64,000 nucleotides of DNA from Streptomyces sp. PCS3-D2 (GCF_000612545.2 NZ_CP097800.1:4464501-4528500); one strand, 5' to 3'; shown: positions 24,536 to 32,346, numbered from the stretch's first letter. The notes: a model not told the origin generated them from the sequence alone. Numbers and translations: made by a program.

Positions 24536-25150
24536 TCACGGGCTGAAGCGGCGCACCCCCGACGGGGTGGCCACCGCCTGGACGGGGTGGTCGTGCGGTT
24601 CCTCCGGGACCCGCGCGACCACCTCGTCGTCGTAGAGGAGCACGACCAGCGCCGGATGCGCCCCGGCGCGCTCCAGCCGCCCCAGTACCCGGTCGTAGCT
24701 GCCCCCGCCGCGGCCGAGCCGCATACCGCGCCCGTCCACCGCGAGCCCGGGCAGCAGCACCGCGTCGGCCTCCGTCACCGCGTCCGGTCCGAGCGCCGGG
24801 CCGGAGGGCTCCAGCAGCCGCATCTTTCCCGGGTGGGCGGCCTCGGCGAGGCCGCCGGGACCCTCGTACGCCGCCCAGTCGAGGTCGTTGTCGGGCAGCA
24901 GGAGGGGGAGCAGTACCCGCTTGCCGGCCGCGCGCAGGGCATCGAGGAGTGCGCGGGTGCCCGGCTCGCCGCCGACCGAGACGTACGCCGCCACCGTGCG
25001 CGCAGTGGCCAGTTCGGGCAGTCGGAGGGCGGTGACGGCCAGCGCCGCGGCCGCCGTGCGGCGGGCTTCGGGGGTCAAGGCGCGACGGGCCGCGAGGAGT
25101 TCCCGGCGCAGCTCGGACTTGGCGGACGTGGTGGGCGGGGTCTCTGCCAC
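24536..25150 (-). CDS. 5-formyltetrahydrofolate cyclo-ligase
   Basis: 204 residues. Converts 5-formyl-THF to 5,10-methenyl-THF with ATP, recycling the storage folate. Motifs: N-terminal 'KSELRRELLAARRALTPEARR', 'KRVLLPLLLPDNDLDWAAY', and the C-terminal phosphate loop 'LPGLAVDGRGMRLGRGGGSYDRVLGRL', all diagnostic for MTHFS/YgfA. GTG 25150 with GAAGGA about 12 nt upstream. Divergent from galU (91 bp) and convergent with the acylase gene (6 bp). Confidence 0.93.
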   Translation of the reverse strand: MAETPPTTSAKSELRRELLAARRALTPEARRTAAAALAVTALRLPELATARTVAAYVSVGGEPGTRALLDALRAAGKRVLLPLLLPDNDLDWAAYEGPGGLAEAAHPGKMRLLEPSGPALGPDAVTEADAVLLPGLAVDGRGMRLGRGGGSYDRVLGRLERAGAHPALVVLLYDDEVVARVPEEPHDHPVQAVATPSGVRRFSP

Positions 25151-25241
25151 GGGAATCAGCTGTCCTTCGCATCAGGGCATAAATGGATCTGTCTGCCGTG
25201 ACCTCGTCGGGTGTTCGACAGGACCCACTATCGTTCTGGCC

Positions 25242-26144
25242 ATGACTATGTTGCACCCCGTGATCAAGAAGGCCGTCATTCCGGCCGCTGGCCTCGGTAC
25301 CCGCTTCCTCCCGGCGACCAAGGCGACCCCGAAGGAAATGCTCCCGGTTGTGGACAAGCCGGCCATCCAGTACGTGGTCGAGGAGGCCGTCGCGGCCGGG
25401 CTCGACGACGTCCTCATGATCACAGGGCGTAACAAGCGTGCCCTGGAGGACCACTTCGACCGCAACTACGAGCTGGAGTCGGCCCTCACCGCCAAGGGCG
25501 ACGACGACCGGCTGAAGAAGGTCCAGGAGTCCAGCGACCTCGCGACCATGCACTACGTCCGCCAGGGCGACCCGCGGGGCCTCGGCCACGCGGTGCTGTG
25601 CGCCGAGCCGCACGTCGGCCGCGAGCCCTTCGCCGTCCTCCTCGGCGACGACCTCATCGACCCGCGCGACCCCCTGCTGCGCCAGATGGCCGACATCCAC
25701 GCCCGCACCGGCGGCACCGTCATCGCCCTGATGGAGGTCGACCCGGCCAACGTCCACCTCTACGGCTGCGCCGCCGTCGAGGCCACCGACGAGAAGGACG
25801 TGGTCCGCATCACCGGCCTCGTCGAGAAGCCGGAACCCCAGGACGCCCCCAGCAACTACGCGGTGATCGGACGCTACGTCCTCAACCCCGCGATCTTCGA
25901 CATACTGCGGGAGACCGAGCCGGGCCGCGGTGGGGAGATCCAGCTCACCGACGCCCTGCAGAAGCTGGCCGCCGACGAGAGCGTGGGCGGCCCGGTGCAC
26001 GGCGTGGTCTTCCGGGGCCGTCGCTACGACACCGGGGACCGCGGCGACTACCTGCGGGCCATCGTCCGCCTCGCGTGCGAGCGCGAGGACCTGGGCCCCG
26101 AGTTCCGCACCTGGCTTCACCGTTACGTCACGGAGGAGATGTAG
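25242..26144 (+). CDS. galU: UTP-glucose-1-phosphate uridylyltransferase
   Basis: 300 residues. Makes UDP-glucose for envelope polysaccharides and trehalose/glycogen metabolism. N-terminal 'IPAAGLGTRFLPATKATPKEMLPVVDKP' nucleotide-binding signature, 'VLLGDDLID' metal Asp, 'GLVEKPEPQDAPSNYAVIGRYVL', and 'DTGDRGDYLRA' are all present. There is no ribosome-binding site. TATCGT (25229-25234) ends 7 nt before ATG 25242, so the mRNA is probably leaderless; ATG 25248 is a less likely start. The glp gene follows 4 bp after the stop, so galU heads the operon. Confidence 0.95.
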   Translation: MTMLHPVIKKAVIPAAGLGTRFLPATKATPKEMLPVVDKPAIQYVVEEAVAAGLDDVLMITGRNKRALEDHFDRNYELESALTAKGDDDRLKKVQESSDLATMHYVRQGDPRGLGHAVLCAEPHVGREPFAVLLGDDLIDPRDPLLRQMADIHARTGGTVIALMEVDPANVHLYGCAAVEATDEKDVVRITGLVEKPEPQDAPSNYAVIGRYVLNPAIFDILRETEPGRGGEIQLTDALQKLAADESVGGPVHGVVFRGRRYDTGDRGDYLRAIVRLACEREDLGPEFRTWLHRYVTEEM

Positions 26145-26148
26145 CACC

Positions 26149-27519
26149 TTGAGCAGTTCCGCACCGCAGGACACCGGCCACCGTCTGTGGTCCGTGGACG
26201 AGCACCTCGCGGACGTCCTCGGGGCCGTCCGGCCGCTGGAGCCGATCGAGCTCCAGCTGCCGGACGCCCAGGGCTGTGTCCTGGTCGAGGACGTCACCGT
26301 GCCCGTCGCCCTCCCGCCCTTCGACAACAGCTCCATGGACGGCTACGCCGTCCGCACGGCCGACGTCCAGGGCGCCAGCGAGGAGTTCCCCGCGGTGCTG
26401 ACGGTGATCGGGGACGTCGCGGCGGGCAGCGGTGAGCTGCCCACCGTGGGCCCCGGTGAGGCCGCCAGGATCATGACCGGCGCCCCGATGCCACCCGGCG
26501 CGGAAGCCGTCGTGCCGGTGGAGTGGACCGACGGCGGCACCGGAGGCGGGGCCGCCGCCGGGATGACCCCGGCCAGCTCCGCCCCCGAGCGGTCGGCCGG
26601 AGAGGTGCGCGTGCACCGCGCCGCCGAGCCGCGGGCACACGTCCGCGCCCGCGGCAGCGACGTCCAGGCGGGCGACCTCGCCCTCGCCGCCGGAACGGTC
26701 CTCGGCCCGCCCCAGATCGCCCTGCTGGCCGCCATCGGACGCGGCACCGTCCGGGTGCGCCCCCGCCCGCGGGTGGTGGTCCTGTCCACCGGCAGCGAGC
26801 TGGTCCAGCCCGGCGAGCCGCTCGCCGCCGGCACGATCTACGACTCCAACAGCTTTGCGCTGGCGGCGGCCGCGCGGGACGCCGGAGCCATCGCCTACCG
26901 GGTGGGGGCCGTCGCGGACGACGCGGACACCCTGCGCTCCACCATCGAGGACCAGCTCATCCGGGCCGACCTGCTGGTCACCACAGGCGGCGTCAGCGTC
27001 GGCGCCTACGACGTGGTCAAGGAGGCGCTCTCCCCGGCCGGCTCGCCCGCCGCGCCCGGCCTGTCCGGCCCGGGCGAGGACGACGCCGACGTGGACGCGA
27101 CCCGGATCGACTTCCGCAAGCTCGCCATGCAGCCCGGCAAGCCGCAGGGCTTCGGCACGATCGGCCCGGACCACACCCCGCTGCTGGCACTGCCCGGGAA
27201 CCCCGTCTCCTCCTACGTCTCCTTCGAACTGTTCGTGCGCCCGGCGATCCGCGCCCTCATGGGGCTGCCGGAGTCCGAGGTCCGGCGGCCGAGCGTGCGG
27301 GCCGTGCTGAGGGCCGACAAGGCGCTCGGCTCCCCGGCCGGCCGCCGCCAGTTCCTGCGCGGTAAGTACGACGCCGGGAGCGGCACGGTCAGCCCCGTCG
27401 GTGGATCCGGGTCCCACCTGATCGCCGCACTGGCGCACGCCGACTCCCTGATGGTCGTACCGGAGGACGTCACCTCGGTGGAGCCCGGCACCGAGCTGGA
27501 AGTGATCCTGCTCGGCTGA
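26149..27519 (+). CDS. glp: gephyrin-like molybdotransferase / divisome protein Glp (MoeA homologue)
   Basis: 456 residues, full-length MoeA. Domains: N-terminal 'PPFDNSSMDGYAVRTADV', middle 'GAPMPPGAEAVVPVEWTD', MPTb-like domain 'VVVLSTGSELVQPGEPLAAGTIYDSNSF' and 'LVTTGGVSVGAYDVVKEAL', 'MQPGKPQGFGTI', 'LALPGNPVSSYVSFELF', and C-terminal barrel. MoeA inserts molybdate into molybdopterin-AMP. In actinobacteria the copy encoded close to sepX/glpR is known as Glp, which binds FtsZ and the membrane receptor GlpR/SepX. Start TTG 26149 is preferred: GGAGGAG lies about 10 nt upstream, spanning the galU stop region. It may keep enzyme activity, act in division, or both. Confidence 0.9.
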   Translation: MSSSAPQDTGHRLWSVDEHLADVLGAVRPLEPIELQLPDAQGCVLVEDVTVPVALPPFDNSSMDGYAVRTADVQGASEEFPAVLTVIGDVAAGSGELPTVGPGEAARIMTGAPMPPGAEAVVPVEWTDGGTGGGAAAGMTPASSAPERSAGEVRVHRAAEPRAHVRARGSDVQAGDLALAAGTVLGPPQIALLAAIGRGTVRVRPRPRVVVLSTGSELVQPGEPLAAGTIYDSNSFALAAAARDAGAIAYRVGAVADDADTLRSTIEDQLIRADLLVTTGGVSVGAYDVVKEALSPAGSPAAPGLSGPGEDDADVDATRIDFRKLAMQPGKPQGFGTIGPDHTPLLALPGNPVSSYVSFELFVRPAIRALMGLPESEVRRPSVRAVLRADKALGSPAGRRQFLRGKYDAGSGTVSPVGGSGSHLIAALAHADSLMVVPEDVTSVEPGTELEVILLG

Positions 27520-27640
27520 GCCGGGGCGTCCGTTCCCGCCCGCCCGGACCGTTCCCCCGGCCCGCCCCTCCGGCGGCCCGTGCGGGTAGCGTGTGTCGCA
27601 CCACACAGGCCCGCGGGGCCCAGAGCGGAGCGGCACAGCA

Positions 27641-28120
27641 ATGAGTACCGAGAGCAGGCTCACCCACATCGACGAGGCCGGCGCGGCCCGGATGGTCGAC
27701 GTCTCCGCCAAGGACGTCACCACCCGGACGGCGCGCGCCAGCGGGCGCGTACTCGTCTCCCCCCGGGTGATCGAGCTGCTGCGCGGCGAGGGCGTGCCCA
27801 AGGGGGACGCCCTCGCCACGGCGCGCATCGCGGGGATCATGGGAGCGAAGAAGACCCCGGACCTGATCCCGCTGTGCCACCCCCTGGCCGTCTCGGGCGT
27901 GAAGGTCGACCTGTCGGTCGCCGACGACGCCGTGGAGATCCTCGCCACCGTCAGGACGACCGACCGCACGGGCGTCGAGATGGAGGCGCTGACCGCCGTC
28001 GCGGTCGCCGGACTCACCGTGATCGACATGGTGAAGGCCGTCGACAAGGGCGCGGTCATCACGGACGTCCGGGTGGAGGAGAAGACCGGCGGCAAGTCCG
28101 GCGACTGGGTGCGCTCGTGA
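27641..28120 (+). CDS. moaC: cyclic pyranopterin monophosphate synthase
   Basis: 159 residues. MoaC acts with MoaA in the first step of molybdenum cofactor synthesis. Signature 'AARIAGIMGAKKTPDLIPLCHPLAVSGV' and 'DRTGVEMEALTAVAVAGLTVIDMVKAVDKGAVITDVRVEEKTGGKSGDW' (active-site His, Glu, Met, Asp and Lys) are present. Start ATG 27641; a weak GGAG is 10 nt upstream. Overlaps mog by 4 bp (GTGA), indicating translational coupling. Confidence 0.96.
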   Translation: MSTESRLTHIDEAGAARMVDVSAKDVTTRTARASGRVLVSPRVIELLRGEGVPKGDALATARIAGIMGAKKTPDLIPLCHPLAVSGVKVDLSVADDAVEILATVRTTDRTGVEMEALTAVAVAGLTVIDMVKAVDKGAVITDVRVEEKTGGKSGDWVRS

Positions 28121-28701
28121 ACGCCCCGCGCGGCGGGGAGGTGCACAGCCACCACGCGGCGGGCGAGCCGGAGACCGGTGCGGCCCCGGACGGGTCCCTG
28201 GGCAGGGCGCTCGTCGTCACCGCCTCCAATCGGGCCTCGCAGGGCGTGTACGCCGACCGGGGCGGCCCGCTGCTCGCGGAGGCGCTGGAGAAGCTCGGCT
28301 TCAGGGTGGACGGCCCCCGGGTCGTCCCGGACGGCGATCCCGTCGAACAGGCGCTGCGCGAGGGCGTGTCCGCCGCGTACGACGTGATCCTGACCACGGG
28401 TGGCACCGGGATCTCGCCGACCGACCGCACCCCGGACGCCACCGCGCGGGTGCTGGACTACGAAGTCCCCGGCATCCCCCAGGCCATCCGCGCCGAGGGC
28501 CTGGCGAAGGTGCCGACCGCGGCCCTGTCCCGGGGCCTGGCCGGTGTCGCCGGGCGCACCCTGATCGTCAACCTGCCCGGTTCCACGGGCGGGGTGCGTG
28601 ACGGCCTGGCGGTCCTGTCCCGCATCCTGCCGCACGCGGTGGACCAGATCCGGGGCGGGGACCACCCCAGACCTGCGGGACCCACCGGGAGCGCGAGCTG
28701 A
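28117..28701 (+). CDS. mog: molybdopterin adenylyltransferase (MogA/MoaB family)
   Basis: 194 residues. Adenylates molybdopterin before metal insertion by MoeA. 'LGRALVVTASNRASQGVYADRGGPLLAEALEKLGF', 'YDVILTTGGTGISPTDRTPDATARVLDYEVPGIPQAIRAEGL', and 'LIVNLPGSTGGVRDGLAVLSRILPHAVDQIRGGDH' are typical MogA motifs. The first 27 residues (with two adjacent His and an acidic stretch) are a family-atypical extension. GTG 28117 overlaps the moaC stop as GTGA. Confidence 0.93.
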   Translation: MNAPRGGEVHSHHAAGEPETGAAPDGSLGRALVVTASNRASQGVYADRGGPLLAEALEKLGFRVDGPRVVPDGDPVEQALREGVSAAYDVILTTGGTGISPTDRTPDATARVLDYEVPGIPQAIRAEGLAKVPTAALSRGLAGVAGRTLIVNLPGSTGGVRDGLAVLSRILPHAVDQIRGGDHPRPAGPTGSAS

Positions 28702-29327
28702 ACGGCCCCACCTGGCCGGTGGTCCTGACCGACGGCGACGTCACGCTCCGGCCGATACGACTGCGCGACCAGAAGGACTGGCGCGAGGTCAACCAGCGCA
28801 ACCGCGACTGGCTGCGGCCGTGGGAGGCCACGATCCCGCCGCCGGCGCCGTGGGGGCCGGTGATCCAGCGGCCCACGTACCGCCAGATGGTCCGCCACCT
28901 GCGGGCGGAGGCGAACGCGGGCCGGATGCTGCCCTTCGTCATCGAGTACCAGGGGCGGCTGGTGGGCCAGTTGACGGTCGCCGGGATCACCTGGGGCTCG
29001 ATGTGCGCGGCGCACATCGGCTACTGGGTGGACCGCGACGTGGCCGGCCGCGGCGTGATGCCGACGGCGGTCGCGATGGCGGTCGACCACTGCTTCCGGA
29101 AGGTCGGCCTGCACCGGATCGAGGTGTGCATCCGCCCCGAGAACGGGCCGAGCCGGCGAGTCGTGGAGAAGCTGGGGCTGCGCGAGGAGGGGCTGCGCCC
29201 GCGGTACCTCCACATCGACGGGGCCTGGCGCGACCACCTCGTGTACGCGATCACCGCGGAGGAGGTGCCGGAGGGTCTGCTGCGCCGCTGGCACCGGGCG
29301 CGCCACTCGCAGTCCCCGCCGAAATAG
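28698..29327 (+). CDS. GNAT family N-acetyltransferase, RimJ/RimL type
   Basis: About 209 residues. RimJ-like pattern: 'VTLRPIRLRDQKDWREVNQRNRDWLRPWEAT', then 'FVIEYQGRLVGQLTVAGITWGSMCAAHIGYWVDRDVAGRGVMPTAVAMAVDHCFRKVGLHRIEVCIRPENGPSRRVVEKLGLREEGLRPRYLHIDGAWRDHLVYAI' (acetyl-CoA loop R-D-V-A-G-R-G). Likely acetylates protein N-termini or small amines. The GTG at 28719 has no ribosome-binding site. CTG 28698, with GGGAG 5-6 nt upstream and a CTGA overlap with the mog stop, is the better start by spacing but is non-canonical. Part of the glp-moaC-mog operon; sepX follows. Confidence 0.88.
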   Translation: MNGPTWPVVLTDGDVTLRPIRLRDQKDWREVNQRNRDWLRPWEATIPPPAPWGPVIQRPTYRQMVRHLRAEANAGRMLPFVIEYQGRLVGQLTVAGITWGSMCAAHIGYWVDRDVAGRGVMPTAVAMAVDHCFRKVGLHRIEVCIRPENGPSRRVVEKLGLREEGLRPRYLHIDGAWRDHLVYAITAEEVPEGLLRRWHRARHSQSPPK

Positions 29328-29514
29328 GGAGGTACGGCGGAAGCCGCCGCCCGCGATAAACGAATATCTGTTCGAATTAATGGCCCGAGGTAACCGATTC
29401 GCCCATAACCTGATCCGAAGAATCACAAAAAAAGTCCGTGATATCAGCGAGATCGCGCGACACGCCGGTCCAATTGGCCGATCCCCTCGCCCGCGCCCCT
29501 CTACGGTGTGAGGT
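29328..29514 (+). promoter_or_regulatory. AT-rich promoter region of sepX
   Basis: The stretch 29355-29450 is strikingly AT-rich for this genome (TTCGAATTAA, an A7 run) and contains the small dyad CGAA-N6-TTCG. TACGGT (29502-29507) ends 7 nt before GTG 29515 and is a likely -10 box. GACAC (29459-29463) matches the core WhiA motif, though five bases alone are weak evidence. Confidence 0.5.
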
Positions 29515-30564
29515 GTGAGCAGCAGCGGCCTCATCTACGCAGTCATTGTCGGGGCCTGGGCCGCCTACTTGGTGCCCATGTGGCTCCGGAGGCAGGACGA
29601 GCTGAACGAGGCCCGTCCGACGGAACGCTTCTCCACTGCCATTCGGCTGCTTTCCGGCCGGGCGGGAATGGAGCGCCGTTACGCCAAGGGACTGCGTGAG
29701 CGCGGTGACGAAGAGGCGGAGCCCCAGCCCCACGCGGACCCGGACGCCGCGACGGAGACGGTCGATTCCGTCGACGCCGACGCCCGGGCCCTCGGCGTGT
29801 CCCCGACCAGGGCGGAGCCGCGCGCCGCAGCCGCCGAGCGGGAGCAGCGGGCGGAGCGTGCCCGGCGCGAGAAGCGCCTCCGGGTCCTCGCGCGCCGCCG
29901 GCGCACCACCGCACTCCTCTTCCTGGTCTTCACCGCGGGCGCCGTCGTCGCGGCGGTGGGCGGCCTGCGCTACCTGTGGGCCCCCGCCGTGCCCGCCCTT
30001 CTGCTGAGCGCGTACATCGGCCACCTGCGGGTCCAGGAACGGCGGCGCTACGCCTTCACCATGGACCGGCGGCGTGCCGAGGCGGCCGCGCGGCAGCTGC
30101 GCGAGGACCGCCCGCGCCGTCGCCACCCCGAGGAGGGCGCCGACGCGGCGGGCGAACCGGACCCCGCTCCACCGGTCTCCCCCCAGGAGGCCGGACGGCG
30201 CGCGCTGGTCGAGCAGACCGACCACGCCGAGTGGGTGGACCAGCAGCGCGAGCGTGAACGCGGCCCCGCCCGCGGCGACAGCTGGGAGCCGGTCCCGGTC
30301 CCGCTGCCGACGTACGTGACGGCCCCGGTCGCCCCCCGGGCCACCGGTCCCGTGACCCCGGACGCCTGGAGCGCGACCCGCTCCAGCACGGCCGAGCCGA
30401 CCGAGCCGCGCCTGCGCGCCCAGCCGGCGGTACCCGCCCCGGCGCCCGCCGAGGGCGACGCGCAGGAGCGGACCGCCCAGCGCCCCCGCGGCCAGGGCCG
30501 TGGCCGCACCCCGCTGTTCGACCAGTACGAGAGCGAGGGCCGCCCGCGCGCCGCGAACGAGTGA
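29515..30564 (+). CDS. sepX: divisome membrane protein SepX/GlpR
   Basis: 349 residues. N-terminal TM helix 'GLIYAVIVGAWAAYLVPMWLRRQDELNE', followed by a cytoplasmic region and coiled, charged stretch (about 100-128). Two hydrophobic segments then follow at about 130-170 ('TTALLFLVFTAGAVVAAVGGLRYLWAPAVPALLLSAYIGHL'), and a long disordered Pro/Arg/Ala tail ends 'TPLFDQYESEGRPRAANE'. This layout and the position next to glp/moaC/mog match the GlpR receptor of Corynebacterium and SepX of Streptomyces, membrane components that stabilise division septa. GTG 29515 appears leaderless. Identification rests on architecture plus gene context. Confidence 0.85.
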   Translation: MSSSGLIYAVIVGAWAAYLVPMWLRRQDELNEARPTERFSTAIRLLSGRAGMERRYAKGLRERGDEEAEPQPHADPDAATETVDSVDADARALGVSPTRAEPRAAAAEREQRAERARREKRLRVLARRRRTTALLFLVFTAGAVVAAVGGLRYLWAPAVPALLLSAYIGHLRVQERRRYAFTMDRRRAEAAARQLREDRPRRRHPEEGADAAGEPDPAPPVSPQEAGRRALVEQTDHAEWVDQQRERERGPARGDSWEPVPVPLPTYVTAPVAPRATGPVTPDAWSATRSSTAEPTEPRLRAQPAVPAPAPAEGDAQERTAQRPRGQGRGRTPLFDQYESEGRPRAANE

Positions 30565-30599
30565 TCGGTGACCTGCGCGGACCCTCGCGAGAACGCGTT

Positions 30600-30628
30600 T
30601 TGGAGCACCGGCGCAGGGGTGCTAATGT
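30600..30628 (+). promoter_or_regulatory. housekeeping-type promoter of tRNA-Ala
   Basis: TTGGAG (30600-30605), 17-bp spacer, TAATGT (30623-30628). Transcription would begin near 30635, 8 nt before the tRNA. Confidence 0.7.
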
Positions 30629-30642
30629 TTCACACGTCGCAA

Positions 30643-30716
30643 GGGCCTGTGGCGCAGTCTGGTAGCGCACCTCGTTCGCATCGAGGGGGTCTGGGGTTCA
30701 AATCCCCACAGGTCCA
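30643..30716 (+). tRNA. tRNA-Ala (anticodon CGC)
   Basis: 74 nt folding into a full cloverleaf. Acceptor GGGCCTG/CAGGTCC contains G3-U70, the alanine identity pair. Anticodon stem CCTCG/CGAGG closes the loop TTCGCAT, giving CGC. T-arm CTGGGGTTCAAATCCCCA is intact. CCA is not encoded (discriminator A then CAG). A 63-bp segment directly downstream, including the terminator, occurs again 1,500 bp away. Confidence 0.96.
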
Positions 30717-30718
30717 CA

Positions 30719-30781
30719 GACGACAGTTCTTGAGTAGCTCTCAGGAATCGTCACGAGATCCCGTTCCGCCGAAAGGCGGGG
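30719..30781. repeat. 63-bp direct repeat, copy 1 (after tRNA-Ala)
   Basis: Aligns without gaps to 32219-32281 with about 11-12 differences in 63 positions. The shared block includes GAGTAGCTCTCAG and the terminator stem segment ATCCCGTTCCGCCGAAAGGC. Confidence 0.85.
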
Positions 30782-30790
30782 CGGGATCTC
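30755..30790 (+). terminator. tRNA terminator hairpin
   Basis: GAGATCCCG and CGGGATCTC form the outer 9-bp stem, and CCGCC/GGCGG the inner stem with a GAAA loop. It starts 38 nt after the tRNA. Confidence 0.85.
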
Positions 30791-30876
30791 GGCGTTTCCG
30801 GGCCTGCCGGGCGGAATGGGCGCCGATGGCCCACCGGGGGCAGCGTCTTCTTCTGCGTTGCTCCGGCGAGCGAGCA

Positions 30877-31127
30877 GTGATCACTGACTTCGCGGCGGCC
30901 GGTTTCGCCGTGCGGGAGACCACGTCGTTCAGCCATCCGGTTGCCGTCCGTCCGCGCGACTGCCCCGCGCGGATGCCCCCCGGCCGCAGTCGCAGCTCAC
31001 CTGGCTCACCGCCGAGCGGTGCGACGAGGGCCTTCACGGCTCGGCCACCGATGCCCCGGCGGAGCTGCCCGCCCGGCCCGTTCCTGTCGTGGCGCGTTAC
31101 GACGTGGTCGTGCTCTCCCATTCCTGA
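30877..31127 (+). pseudogene. remnant of an unrecognised protein gene (frameshifted)
   Basis: Two adjoining stretches show clear coding character (high third-position GC) but in different frames. The first, from GTG 30877, reads 'VITDFAAAGFAVRETTSFSHPVAVRPRDCPARM'. The second, about 30987-31127, reads 'QLTWLTAERCDEGLHGSATDAPAELPARPVPVVARYDVVVLSHS' and then a stop. Together they could be the C-terminal part of one protein with a frameshift near 30970-30985. The family is not recognised. It lies inside the segment bounded by the 63-bp repeats. The remaining bases to 31320 show nothing else. Confidence 0.45.
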
Positions 31128-31320
31128 GCACCCGGGTCTGTCGAGGCGGTGTCCGCATCACGGGCGGGGGCCTTTCCTGGGCGCGGCCATCCCGAGAGCC
31201 CGTTCCGAGGCGTCAGGCGGTCGTGTGGAGGGCCGGCCTTCCGGGTGCGGGAGCCGGCCGTGTGAGGTGGCGGGTCCGGCCGTCGGGAGCGTTGTCGGAT
31301 CTCTCCCCTACTGTCTTCGC

Positions 31321-32133
31321 ATGGTGACGGAGACGAACAACCTGCCCCGGCTCGCGGATGACGCGGGCCGGCGGGCGCTCGGGCTCGACCTTCCCTCGGG
31401 GAGGCTGCTGAACGAGACCTACCAAGGACCCTGGCCGTATCCGCTGATGTGGCTGGCCGATGCGCGTGCCGTGCCCGGGCAGTGGTCCGCACAGTCCGCC
31501 GCGCGCCGAGCGGCGGACCTCGTGCCGGTGCTGGTGGACGTCGGCGGCCCGTCGGGAGACCCGGAGGGGTGGGACCTGATGTGCGGAAACCTGTCCTATC
31601 CGGAGGACCTGGGCGCCGACGAGATGCTGTCCTACCACTGGTCGGAGCTCCGCGAGAAGTCCGGGGGAGCGGTGGCCCGTTTCGGCGCGCCGTGGCCGGG
31701 ACTCGCCGGGGCGGTGTCGTCCGACGTCGATCCCGAGGTGCAGGCAGCCCAATTGGCCGATGTCCTGTCGGGTGACGACTCCTGGTTGGCAGAGCCGCGC
31801 CTCGCCCTGGTGTCCGCCGAATGCAACGCCGACATACCCGCGGCCGTCGGCTGGTCCGGCGCGCTGCATCACGAGGACGACGCCGGTGTCCTCAGCGCCG
31901 TCCTGCGCAGTTGGGACGAGCGCTTCGGCACCCGGGTCGTGGCGCTCACCGCGAACCGGCTCGTCCTCTCGGTCGCCGCGCCGCCCACCACGCTGGAGGA
32001 GGCGGTGGCCGTGGCCGCGGAGCACGCCGCCTTCTGTCCTGACGACCTCGACCGGAATCCACACGGCACGCTGGAGGCGTACGCCGCCCGCGAACTCCTC
32101 GGGCGGCGCACCTGGATCCACCACTGGGACTGA
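31321..32133 (+). CDS. DUF4253 domain-containing protein
   Basis: 270 residues, soluble. The C-terminal half ('ADIPAAVGWSGALHHEDDAGVLSAVLRSWDERFGTRVVALTANRLVLSVAAPPTTLEEAVAVAAEHAAFCPDDL') matches DUF4253, a family whose members often resemble immunity or SMI1-like proteins but have no proven function. There is no Shine-Dalgarno; TACTGT (31309-31314) ends exactly 7 nt before ATG 31321. It is flanked by the 63-bp direct repeats, so it may be an accessory gene placed downstream of tRNA-Ala. Confidence 0.85.
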   Translation: MVTETNNLPRLADDAGRRALGLDLPSGRLLNETYQGPWPYPLMWLADARAVPGQWSAQSAARRAADLVPVLVDVGGPSGDPEGWDLMCGNLSYPEDLGADEMLSYHWSELREKSGGAVARFGAPWPGLAGAVSSDVDPEVQAAQLADVLSGDDSWLAEPRLALVSAECNADIPAAVGWSGALHHEDDAGVLSAVLRSWDERFGTRVVALTANRLVLSVAAPPTTLEEAVAVAAEHAAFCPDDLDRNPHGTLEAYAARELLGRRTWIHHWD

Positions 32134-32218
32134 TCGGACGTGCGAGAGGGGAAGTTCTGCCGCAGGCGGCCGAGGGCGTCCCGCACGCTCGATCGGGGGC
32201 GCTCGTGAACGTCCCGCG

Positions 32219-32281
32219 GACGCCGGTTCCCGAGTAGCTCTCAGCGATTGTCGCGGGATCCCGTTCCGCCGAAAGGCGGTG
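32219..32281. repeat. 63-bp direct repeat, copy 2
   Basis: Second copy of the segment at 30719-30781, offset exactly 1,500 bp. The outer terminator stem is broken here (the 3' arm is absent after GGCGG), and no tRNA lies upstream. Confidence 0.85.
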
Positions 32282-32346
32282 CAGGAGCACGGTGTTGTGC
32301 GAGGGGTACGGCTACTTCCGGCCGACTTCGGGGCGAAGATACGTCC

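Noticed and set aside
32160-32218. Degenerate tRNA upstream of the second 63-bp repeat copy
   Set aside because: No acceptor stem, anticodon arm or T-arm can be formed.
30719-32281. Prophage or integrative element at tRNA-Ala
   Set aside because: No integrase, excisionase or replication gene, and the repeats do not include the tRNA 3' end, so a classical att pair is not shown.
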